From Thermoguttaceae bacterium (lineage in GTDB: Bacteria; Planctomycetota; Planctomycetia; Pirellulales; Thermoguttaceae), in contig JAQVID010000196.1 of the NCBI GenBank assembly GCA_028695865.1, positions 1 through 6,456 on the forward strand: a stretch of DNA of 6,456 bases. Reading direction: 5' to 3'. Made by a program: the position numbers and the translations under genes. Below the pieces are notes generated by a model, which worked only from the letters and a program-made list of their open reading frames with translations, searched no databases and was not told the origin of the DNA. This document shows, in pieces, positions 1 to 5,770 of the stretch (the stretch's first letter is position 1; the number at the start of each line of letters is the position of its first letter).

Positions 1-2
1 TA

Positions 3-62
3 ACTGTGGCAGGAGTCTTGGTTGCTCTTGAGAATCAGCTTGTACGAAAACGGTTCGATTAG
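3..62 (+). CDS. C-terminal tail of an unidentified upstream gene (5' partial)
   Basis: Reading from base 3, nineteen sense codons end at TAG (60-62) and give TVAGVLVALENQLVRKRFD, which reads like natural protein: a small hydrophobic stretch followed by a basic, charged C-terminus. Of the other + frames, one stops at once after base 29. The other stays open to 114 but runs through the repeat element and reads less well. Only the tail is visible, so I cannot name the family. The call rests on amino-acid composition and on the hairpin right at the stop codon, and could be wrong. Confidence 0.4.
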   Translation, partial: TVAGVLVALENQLVRKRFD

Positions 63-69
63 TTTTCGT
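44..69 (+). terminator. hairpin over the stop codon of the upstream gene, possible terminator
   Basis: ACGAAAAC (44-51) and GTTTTCGT (62-69) form a perfect 8-bp inverted repeat around a 10-base loop, and the TAG stop (60-62) lies at the loop edge. There is no T-tract after the stem, so if this ends transcription it is not a classic intrinsic terminator. It may instead protect the 3' end. The hairpin is visible in the sequence; its role is inferred. Confidence 0.3.
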
Positions 70-83
70 GTCGTGCGACGTGC

Positions 84-139
84 GATCCCTCGTTTTCCGA
101 AGGTAAACGGGGAGTGAATGACCGAAAACTGAAGAATCG
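84..139 (+). repeat. dispersed palindromic repeat, copy 1 (inverted partner at 4368-4424)
   Basis: These 56 bases match the reverse complement of 4368-4424 with five substitutions and one single-base gap, about 89% identity. The 5' half is a hairpin: CCTCGTTT (88-95) pairs with AAACGGGG (105-112), one pair being T·G. A T·T mismatch follows, then CC/GG (97-98/102-103) closes a GAA loop. The 3' half carries GAATGACCGAA and TGAAGAATCG. The copy ends 20 bases before the RNase P RNA, so the rnpB promoter must lie in or right beside it. No open reading frame of substance runs through it. It resembles a REP- or MITE-like intergenic element, but no family was identified. Confidence 0.75.
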
Positions 140-159
140 GTAGTAAAAAGAACAAAAAA

Positions 160-545
160 GTCGGCCGGACGGTCGCGGGAAGTTTTCTTCACGAGGAAAG
201 TCCGGGCTCCACAGGATACGGTGGTGGGTAACGCCCACCGGTCGCAAGATCAGGGAAAGTGCAACAGAAAGTATACCGCCTTGGCGCGATCGTTTCGTTT
301 GAAATGATGGTGTTGGGGTAAGGGTGAAATGGTGCGGTAAGAGCGCACCAGCGGGCAGGTGACTGTCCGGCTCGGCAAACCCCACCGGGAGCAAGGTCAA
401 GCAGAAACGGTCAGAGTCTTCGGGCACTGACGGGGGCGATCCGTCCAATCGTTTCGGGTAGACCGCTTGAGCGACCAGGCAACTGGTCGCCTGGATAAAT
501 GACCGTCTCCGATGTTTCGGAACAGAACCCGGCTTACAGGCCGGC
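160..545 (+). ncRNA. rnpB: RNase P RNA, bacterial type A
   Basis: This is the catalytic RNA of ribonuclease P, which removes 5' leaders from precursor tRNAs together with the RnpA protein. All conserved blocks are present in order: GAGGAAAGTCCGGGCTCC (193-210), GTGCAACAGAAAGTATACCGCC (259-280), GGTGCGGTAAGAGCGCACC (331-349), GAGCAAGGTCAA (389-400) and ACAGAACCCGGCTTA (522-536). Helices can be traced by hand. P1 pairs 160-166 with 539-545 and P2 pairs 168-174 with 501-507. P3 is very short (179-182/187-190, TTTT loop). P12 is 289-296/301-308. P16 is 404-409/450-455 and P17 is 410-414/427-431. P18 is 471-478/483-490 with a GCAA tetraloop. The L15 GGGTA (456-460), whose GGU binds the tRNA CCA end, is intact. 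P16-P18 and L15 mark it as type A. The length of about 386 nt is close to the 377 nt of E. coli. Ends are set by the P1 pairing and could shift by a few bases. Confidence 0.97.
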
Positions 546-558
546 TTTTTTGTTTTTT
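529..558 (+). terminator. intrinsic terminator of rnpB
   Basis: CCGGC (529-533) pairs with GCCGG (540-544) around a 6-base loop and is followed directly by six T (546-551), a G and six more T (553-558). The stem uses bases that in the mature RNA belong to the last conserved block (P4 strand) and to the 3' strand of P1. The terminator fold and the RNase P fold therefore exclude each other at the 3' end. A short T-rich stretch continues to about 583. Confidence 0.7.
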
Positions 559-590
559 GCGTATTTGTTTTTTGTGTGTTTTTCATTGTA

Positions 591-617
591 TTGAACTTCG
601 GCGACGAGGTTTATTAA
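591..617 (+). promoter_or_regulatory. weak candidate promoter for the large exported protein gene
   Basis: TTGAAC (591-596) resembles a -35 box, and TATTAA (612-617) lies 15 bases downstream as a possible -10 box. The spacing is shorter than the preferred 17, so the match is poor. It sits right after the rnpB terminator and would give a leader of about 135 bases. An 8-bp inverted repeat, GTCTGTTT (630-637) and AAACAGAC (671-678), follows in that leader. Confidence 0.2.
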
Positions 618-707
618 GGAGCGTTTCCTGTCTGTTTTCGAAACACGGGGTTATTCATTCCGACCTGCGTAAACAGACGGAATCATATCATCAGACGGTA
701 AAATCAA

Positions 708-722
708 GGCTCTTGCGGAGCC
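708..722 (+). other. leader hairpin before the large exported protein gene
   Basis: GGCTC (708-712) pairs with GAGCC (718-722) around a TTGCG loop, 36 bases before the start codon. A run of seven C (737-743), seven A (744-750) and then GGA forms the ribosome binding region. Nothing in the sequence shows whether the hairpin affects translation. Confidence 0.3.
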
Positions 723-758
723 GGAATCATCCTCCACCCCCCCAAAAAAAGGAATTTC

Positions 759-3700
759 ATGAAACTCAAAATCTGTACTCTGTTTTTTTGTTTACTGTTT
801 TTGTGTGTATCGGCCCAAGCGAACCATTCCGGGGACAAAGTTGTCTTCGAGGCGGCAGATGTACCGACCAGCGGCTGTCTTGTCATTCAAGCCGATTTTT
901 CGTCGCTTCTTCGGTGGTATGGGATTCCGGAAGGAAAGTTTGCCGGCGTTGATTTTCTTTTGGACGGCAAAGCCTTCCCGGGCCAATTCATTCCGGTTGA
1001 TTCGGCGGAAAAGGGAATGGTCGCGTTTAAATTTTCTCCTGAACTTGTCGAAAAGTCGAAGCAGCAAAATATTGTGATCGAATTGAAGTTCCTGCGAGCA
1101 GGGAATGAATTGAAACCCATTACGATGCAGGACGAGACGAAAGAGAATGTGCAGATCGTGCGGCCTGATTACGTTGTATCCATGAACAGCAAAAAGGGCG
1201 GCTTTCCTGACAAGATCAAGTTTACGCGTTCGGGGCAAGTCTGTTCCGGTTTCATGTGGTATGATCGTTTGCACCATGTAGAACTTGGCGGCTGGAATCT
1301 TTCGGAAGACAAGGATGCCCGGCTTGCGATTGTTTCGGACGGTCCTGTTTGTACGGTGGTGCGTCAATCGGCCCGATTTCTCAATTATAAAAAGAGCGAA
1401 CCGGCTTCGAAGCCTCATGCTGTTTATCACTGGCTCTATTTCAAAGGCAACGAACCACTGGTATACGTTTCGGCTCAATTTATTCAAGAAGAAGCGTTTG
1501 CCTGGCGTGAACTTCATTTTGCGGAGTTTCATCCCAATGGTCAATTTCCTTCCTGGGCCGCGTCCTCTCGACTGATGATTGCTCCGACAGACAAGCGGAC
1601 AAAAGGAACCGGCAAATACAATGGCAGTGGCGACTCGGTTCGTTTCAAGCATGCCGGTGCCGTTTGCTCCGGTTCCGACGCGATTGCAATGTTCGCAACA
1701 CAACTTTCCGTCTATGACGGCAAGAATAAAATATCTTCGTATTTACTTGCCGATCCGGGATTTGCCTGGACCGTTTGGGATCAAAAGGAAGTCCACAACG
1801 CATGCTGGTTGCGACTTGGAGAACTCAAAGGGGAGGCACCCGCCGTCAATAAGGCGTTGGACGATTATGCCGCTTCCTTGCTTTCCGGGCACATGACCCT
1901 GAAGATCAACAAAACGAAAAGCGATACAGCACGTTGGCTTGACAGCGCGGCGACAACCGCCCTTGTCAGCGGCGGAGTCGCGTCCGCTTCTGAAGTCGAT
2001 GTCGTCTCGAAGCTGAAACCATTTGCCGCAGACGGCAAATACGTCGCAATCGAAAGCGGAGATTTGGGTATGCTGCTTGCCCGACAGAAAGCGGGCGATT
2101 CCGAATCGCTTGGTCTCTTGTCGCTCGTAGACCGCAAGACTTTCACGACGCTCACGGCTGGCGCGATTTCTTCCCTTTTTACAATAGACCTGCGCGATTT
2201 GAAGTCGGAGAAAAAAGAATCGCTTCAAGTATCGTCTTTGACCGGTTGGAAAAAAATCGATGTGCAATCGGACGCTCAAGCGCGAAGCTGTCGCATGACG
2301 TTTGCCGAACCGACTTTGGTTGATCCGGCCGAAGCGAAAAAAATCTCTGTTGTAATTACCTGTACTGCGCAACAGGGAGCGGGGCTTGATTTGTCCCTGG
2401 AATTTATTTCGGATTCCAAGCGTTATTCGCTCATGAAGACGGTATTCCCGTCGGTGAATCTTTGTTCGCTGGGACGCAATATGAAAGCGTTTTATCCGAC
2501 CGGACCTGGACTTGTTTTCGCCAAACCGATTGAAAATCAGGTTAATCAGGATCAATTGTATCCATCCGGTTTTGGTGCGCCGATGGCATGGATGGCGTCG
2601 TGGGACAAGTCGACCGATTGCGGTCTTTATTTTGGTTTTCACGATCCTGATGGGACGCCCAAAACGCTCCGTTTGAAGGGGAACGATCCTTCGCACTCTT
2701 TACTCATGGAATATGAACATCCGACTCCAAACATGACGCTGCCGGCCAATTCATGTGTGGTGCCCGGTGTTGCGCACTTGCAAGCGTTACACGGAGACTG
2801 GTTCGACGCGGCGTGCATGTACCGCGGTTGGGTCCGCGCGCATGCCAAATGGTATCCCAAGCCCGGTCCGGAAGGTCGTACGGATACGCCTGATTGGATG
2901 AAGAAACTGTGCCTGTGGTGTATTACGGGTGGTCCAACCGACAAAATGCCGGGCCGCATGAAAGCGTTCAAAGAAGCGTTTGGCGTACCTGGGGCGTGCC
3001 ATTGGTATAATTGGCATGTCATTCGTTTTGACAACGATTATCCGCATTTCCTTCCGAGTCTTGACGGTTTTAAAGAAGCCGTTCTTGAAATTCAGAAGGA
3101 TGGTGATTTCGTCGTCATGCCGTATATTAACGGTCGTTTGTGGGATACTCATGACCGCGACACGGAAGATTGGCAGTTCACAAAATTGGCAAAACCGTTC
3201 GTTTCGAAACAGGAAGACGGTTCCCCCAAAGTTGAGTCGTATCACAGTAAAGAAAAGGACGGCAACAAGGTTGTGCTTGGCGCGATGTGTCCTTACACGA
3301 AATTCTGGCAAGACAAGCAGCGTCAGTTGGTTCTGCGTCTCATGAACGAGGAACATGTTCAGGCGGTTTATCTCGATCAGATTTCCGCGTCGCGAACAAC
3401 ACTTTGTATGGACCCGACTCATGGTCATGCGCTCGGCGGTGGGAACTGGTGGTTGACCGGCTATTGGCAAATGCTCAGTCGAATCCGAACGGATATGAAG
3501 CGGGAAGTCGCCGACTATCCGCTTTCCCCGGAAGAGAAATCGCTGTTCAAAGCCAATCCGAATCACTTGAAAAATCGTGTGCTTACCAGCGAATGCAATT
3601 CCGAGACGTATGCTCATGTACTCGACGGATTCCTGACCTGGCACTGGCAATATCAAGACGCGGTACCTGCGTTTTCGACTGTTTACGGCGGAGGCGTTAC

Positions 3701-4262
3701 GCAAATGTTTGGTCGCGCTTATGCCGGAAACGATGCCGCGTGGCGCATGAAGGCTGCCGAATCGCTCGTCTTTGGCGAACAGATCGGTTGGTTCAATGAC
3801 AGTGTCGTTAAAAATGTGGAACTGATGAAATTCCTTCGTCAGGTCGTTCGCATGAGATTTCATCGGATCGATTATTTCTTCAAGGGTGAACTGGCAAGGC
3901 CTGTTTCATGGCTCGATACCATGCCGACCATGACAGAAGACTGGAAGTGGTCCGGTCAGGAAAAAATCATTACCGCCGATGCGGTGCGAACCGGAACGTT
4001 ACGACTGTGCGATTTCGCCGATCGTCAAAAAGGAAAAACGACTGTAAAGTCGGCGATAATCCTCTTTGCCAACGCGTCTGACCAGAATATTAAATCGCGT
4101 ATCGGTTTGAATCTGTCCGAACTCGGTTTCGCAAAAGGAAGTTTCGAACTGCGCAAAGTCGATTCGGAAGGAAAAAGTCAGGTACTGCCCGCGACGGCTT
4201 TAACAGAGCCGTTTGACTTCCCGGGGCAATCGGTCTTTGCCTTGGAACTCCTTGCGAAGTAA
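759..4262 (+). CDS. large exported protein, putative glycoside hydrolase resembling DUF6259 proteins
   Basis: The protein has 1167 residues and an N-terminal Sec signal peptide (KLK, hydrophobic 5-18, likely cleavage SAQA|N after residue 21), so it acts outside the cytoplasm. Residues 22 to about 270 are rich in beta strands and resemble galactose-mutarotase-like sandwiches in style. A more helical part follows near 360-420, then another beta-rich part to about 690 with GLYFGFHDPDG (622-632) and HGDWFDAA (678-685). From D712 the sequence looks like a TIM-barrel enzyme: HWYNWH (748-753), VVMPYINGRLWD (785-796), MCPY (843-846), VYLDQ with D873, and TSECNSE with E945 and E949. A short beta-type C-terminus closes it. 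By analogy with retaining hydrolases, D873 and E945 are candidate catalytic residues; that is inference. The similarity to DUF6259 is from memory, and no substrate is evident. ATG 759 is supported by AAAAGGA (747-753), five bases away, and by the signal peptide. No sugar-use genes adjoin it. Confidence 0.8.
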   Translation: MKLKICTLFFCLLFLCVSAQANHSGDKVVFEAADVPTSGCLVIQADFSSLLRWYGIPEGKFAGVDFLLDGKAFPGQFIPVDSAEKGMVAFKFSPELVEKSKQQNIVIELKFLRAGNELKPITMQDETKENVQIVRPDYVVSMNSKKGGFPDKIKFTRSGQVCSGFMWYDRLHHVELGGWNLSEDKDARLAIVSDGPVCTVVRQSARFLNYKKSEPASKPHAVYHWLYFKGNEPLVYVSAQFIQEEAFAWRELHFAEFHPNGQFPSWAASSRLMIAPTDKRTKGTGKYNGSGDSVRFKHAGAVCSGSDAIAMFATQLSVYDGKNKISSYLLADPGFAWTVWDQKEVHNACWLRLGELKGEAPAVNKALDDYAASLLSGHMTLKINKTKSDTARWLDSAATTALVSGGVASASEVDVVSKLKPFAADGKYVAIESGDLGMLLARQKAGDSESLGLLSLVDRKTFTTLTAGAISSLFTIDLRDLKSEKKESLQVSSLTGWKKIDVQSDAQARSCRMTFAEPTLVDPAEAKKISVVITCTAQQGAGLDLSLEFISDSKRYSLMKTVFPSVNLCSLGRNMKAFYPTGPGLVFAKPIENQVNQDQLYPSGFGAPMAWMASWDKSTDCGLYFGFHDPDGTPKTLRLKGNDPSHSLLMEYEHPTPNMTLPANSCVVPGVAHLQALHGDWFDAACMYRGWVRAHAKWYPKPGPEGRTDTPDWMKKLCLWCITGGPTDKMPGRMKAFKEAFGVPGACHWYNWHVIRFDNDYPHFLPSLDGFKEAVLEIQKDGDFVVMPYINGRLWDTHDRDTEDWQFTKLAKPFVSKQEDGSPKVESYHSKEKDGNKVVLGAMCPYTKFWQDKQRQLVLRLMNEEHVQAVYLDQISASRTTLCMDPTHGHALGGGNWWLTGYWQMLSRIRTDMKREVADYPLSPEEKSLFKANPNHLKNRVLTSECNSETYAHVLDGFLTWHWQYQDAVPAFSTVYGGGVTQMFGRAYAGNDAAWRMKAAESLVFGEQIGWFNDSVVKNVELMKFLRQVVRMRFHRIDYFFKGELARPVSWLDTMPTMTEDWKWSGQEKIITADAVRTGTLRLCDFADRQKGKTTVKSAIILFANASDQNIKSRIGLNLSELGFAKGSFELRKVDSEGKSQVLPATALTEPFDFPGQSVFALELLAK

Positions 4263-4294
4263 GTATCGTGTGCCCGAAGTAAGTATCGCGGACC
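4255..4294 (+). repeat. 20-bp tandem duplication across the stop codon of the large gene
   Basis: Two adjacent 20-base units (4255-4274 and 4275-4294) match at 17 of 20 positions; the first 14 bases, CGAAGTAAGTATCG, are identical. The first unit contains the TAA stop (4260-4262), so the second repeats the stop region without affecting the protein. It looks like a local slippage duplication. Confidence 0.75.
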
Positions 4295-4299
4295 GCAAT

Positions 4300-4312
4300 C
4301 CCCGTTTCGGGG
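4300..4312 (+). terminator. short GC-rich hairpin, possible terminator of the large gene
   Basis: CCCCG (4300-4304) and CGGGG (4308-4312) pair around a TTT loop, 38 bases after the stop codon. No T-tract follows, so Rho-independent termination is doubtful. It could be a 3' stabilising hairpin. Confidence 0.3.
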
Positions 4313-4327
4313 TTCGTACCCTTCGTC

Positions 4328-4345
4328 GAGTTCCGAACTCCTTTT
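4328..4345 (+). terminator. small hairpin plus TTTT, possible terminator of the large gene
   Basis: GAGTT (4328-4332) pairs with AACTC (4336-4340) around a CCG loop and is followed by CTTTT (4341-4345). The stem is short and the T run modest. It is the best-formed intrinsic terminator candidate after the gene, but weak on its own. Confidence 0.35.
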
Positions 4346-4367
4346 GTCAAGTCCGGCTTTTCGCGAT

Positions 4368-4424
4368 CGATTCTTCGGTCTTCGGTCATTGACTCCCCGT
4401 TTGCCTTCGGAAAACGGGGGGATC
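4368..4424 (-). repeat. dispersed palindromic repeat, copy 2 (inverted relative to 84-139)
   Basis: The reverse complement matches 84-139 at about 89% identity over 57 bases. On the + strand the core reads CCCCGTTT (4395-4402) and AAACGGGG (4412-4419), with an inner CC/GG pair (4404-4405/4409-4410) and a CTTCGG apex that could also fold as a C(UUCG)G tetraloop. The flank holds TCTTCGG twice in tandem (4372-4385). The stem is perfect here and keeps one T·G pair in copy 1, so the hairpin is preserved in both copies. It follows the large gene and may act as its 3' end, though no T-tract comes after it. Confidence 0.75.
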
Positions 4425-4784
4425 AGGCCGGGGGGGAATGCGTTCTTTTTTAAACTTCGTTTTGCTTGAAGGGCTTCATGTTTTCACTTGGACGCGTGGG
4501 GGGAGTTCGGAGTCGCGACTTGAGGTGCACCGTAATACCGCTCAATGAGATGGTGTACGAGTATTGTATAGCTGTGCGCGAATAGGTTGTAGGTTGCAAT
4601 AAACATAGTGTGTAACAGGACAATTATTGTTTTAAGAACAAAATATGTGTTTGCGAGCGTATGTAACATATATGGTATAAGGTCACGCATTTCTTTTCTT
4701 CAGTCCAAGTCGTTACATGCGGTCCCTACCCGGTGAAAAATACAGGTAATGCGGGAAAAAAAAGCGTCAAAAGTTCAAAAAGTA
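4425..4784. other. AT-rich intergenic stretch without a convincing gene
   Basis: After a short G-rich part (4425-4440 and 4498-4504), the region becomes clearly AT-rich from about 4560, unlike the flanking genes. Visible items are the perfect palindrome AGTCGCGACT (4511-4520) and a 7-bp imperfect inverted repeat, GTGCACC (4525-4531) with GGTGTAC (4552-4558), around a 20-base loop. A minus-strand frame of 68 codons exists at 4484-4690 but lacks a good ribosome site and recognisable content. A weak TTGCGA (4651-4656) lies 18 bases from GTATAA (4675-4680). I see no tRNA or known small RNA. Confidence 0.6.
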
Positions 4785-4847
4785 TGGACAAAAAACGGGA
4801 AATAGGTAATAATAGAAGAGATATGTTGTTATTTGCATTTATTACCT
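4744..4847. promoter_or_regulatory. AGGTAAT repeats, candidate operator for the ABC operon
   Basis: AGGTAAT occurs at 4744-4750 and 4804-4810 in direct orientation, 60 bases apart, and inverted as ATTACCT at 4841-4847. The last two extend to a perfect 9-bp inverted repeat, AGGTAATAA (4804-4812) and TTATTACCT (4839-4847). The middle copy overlaps the -10 box of the promoter. This arrangement would suit a repressor that blocks the promoter. Alternatively, the inverted repeat may act as a hairpin at the start of the transcript. Confidence 0.35.
4785..4813 (+). promoter_or_regulatory. sigma70-type promoter of the ABC exporter operon
   Basis: TGGACA (4785-4790) matches the -35 consensus TTGACA at five of six positions. 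AATAAT (4808-4813) matches the -10 consensus TATAAT at five of six. The spacer is exactly 17 bases. Transcription would start near 4820, leaving a leader of about 54 bases before the ATPase start codon. Confidence 0.6.
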
Positions 4848-4873
4848 TTAACAAGCCAATGTGAGGCGATTCA

Positions 4874-5770
4874 ATGGGAACCGAATCAAACATTGTTGTC
4901 GAAACCAAGAACCTGACCAAGATTTATCGAGACTTTTGGGGCCGTCAAAAAGTACGCGCGCTCAAGGCGCTCGATTTGGAAATTCGTCAGGGTGAAGTGT
5001 TCGGGCTTTTGGGCCCCAACGGGTCTGGTAAGACGACGACGATCAAACTTCTTCTGGGTCTTCTTTTCCCCACCAGTGGTGAAGTGAATATTTTGGGGCG
5101 TCCGGCGTCGGATGTCGGCAAGAACGAGCGCATAGGTTATTTGCCTGAAGAGTCGTATCTTTACCGATTTTTGAACGCGGAAGAGACACTGAATTTCTAT
5201 GGCAGTCTGTTCAATATGACAGGCGCAGTCCGTCGTCAGCGTGTTGCCCAACTGATTTCCATGGTAGGACTTGAGTCGGCCAAAAAGCGTCAGTTGCGAG
5301 AATATTCCAAGGGCATGACCCGGCGTATCGGGTTGGCTCAAGCGCTGATCAACGATCCGGACCTGATTCTTTTGGACGAACCGACCAGCGGACTGGACCC
5401 GATCGGAACGCGAAGCATGAAAGATTTAATTCTTGACCTGAAAGAGCAAGGCAAGACGGTTATCATGTCGAGTCACTTGTTGGCCGACGTGCAAGACGTA
5501 TGCGACCGGATCGCGATTTTATACCAGGGTGAGTTGAAAGAACTTGGCCGGGTGGAAGATTTGCTCAAGATTGGCGACGAGACCGAGATTCGCGTCAAAG
5601 GTTTGTCGAAAGAAGGTCAAGCCCGGGTTTTGGAAGCGATAAAGCGGGAAAATGCCGAAACGTTGTTCTGCGGCAATCCGACGACATCGCTCGAAGAACT
5701 CTTCCTTAAAATCATCGAGGAAAGCGAAGCCCGACCTGGCAAACGGGTTCGCGGAGGAGGAAACGACTGA
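4874..5770 (+). CDS. ABC transporter ATP-binding protein, ABC-2 / CcmA-like exporter type
   Basis: This 298-residue cytoplasmic ATPase would power an export-type or membrane-acting ABC system with the permease encoded next to it. All nucleotide-binding motifs are present. Walker A is GPNGSGKT (47-54) and the signature is YSKGM (144-148), the variant usual in this family in place of LSGGQ. Walker B is LILLDEP (164-170), the D-loop is SGLD (172-175) and the switch histidine is H201. The Q-loop position reads YLPEES (89-94), with Glu in place of Gln, again common in this subfamily. Residues 235-298 form a C-terminal extension after the core domain. The start ATG 4874 has GTGAGG (4861-4866) seven bases upstream. 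The stop overlaps the permease start (TGATG), indicating translational coupling. The cargo cannot be told from the sequence. Confidence 0.95.
   Translation: MGTESNIVVETKNLTKIYRDFWGRQKVRALKALDLEIRQGEVFGLLGPNGSGKTTTIKLLLGLLFPTSGEVNILGRPASDVGKNERIGYLPEESYLYRFLNAEETLNFYGSLFNMTGAVRRQRVAQLISMVGLESAKKRQLREYSKGMTRRIGLAQALINDPDLILLDEPTSGLDPIGTRSMKDLILDLKEQGKTVIMSSHLLADVQDVCDRIAILYQGELKELGRVEDLLKIGDETEIRVKGLSKEGQARVLEAIKRENAETLFCGNPTTSLEELFLKIIEESEARPGKRVRGGGND
5753..5760 (+). promoter_or_regulatory. strong ribosome binding site of the permease gene
   Basis: GGAGGAGG lies nine bases before ATG 5770 and inside the 3' end of the ATPase gene, where it encodes part of the RGGGND tail. The Gly-rich end of the ATPase is probably a by-product of this site. 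It fixes the permease start at 5770. Confidence 0.8.

Noticed and set aside
141..146. TAGTAA as the -10 box of rnpB
   Set aside because: It matches the consensus poorly, lies 13 bases before the mature 5' end, and has no good -35 partner, so no promoter is claimed.
59..586. Minus-strand frame of 175 codons
   Set aside because: It lies antisense across the RNase P RNA and the upstream repeat. The conserved RNA helices fully explain the sequence.
512..952. Plus-strand frame of 146 codons
   Set aside because: It begins inside rnpB, crosses the terminator and T-tract, and overlaps the signal-peptide end of the large gene in another frame. The Arg-, Cys- and Phe-rich product looks spurious.
2787..3863. 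Minus-strand frame of 358 codons inside the large gene
   Set aside because: It is a shadow of the + strand coding frame. It has no signal or motif, while the + frame has a signal peptide and continuous protein-like sequence.
84..4424. Composite transposon or mobile island bounded by the inverted repeats
   Set aside because: The segment holds rnpB, an essential housekeeping RNA, and no transposase or integrase. No target-site duplication is evident next to the repeats. A dispersed repeat family explains the pair better.
4525..4558. Possible tRNA-like or structured RNA around the GTGCACC/GGTGTAC inverted repeat
   Set aside because: No tRNA arms, T-loop or anticodon stem can be built. The stem has only seven pairs, including one wobble pair, and a 20-base loop, which is little evidence for an RNA gene.
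4484..4690. Minus-strand frame of 68 codons, hydrophobic in part, as a small membrane protein gene
   Set aside because: It has only a weak purine stretch before the ATG, and its composition (Thr, His, Tyr, Ile) follows from the AT-rich DNA. It has no recognisable motif and lies in the opposite direction to every other gene. Kept only as a remote possibility.
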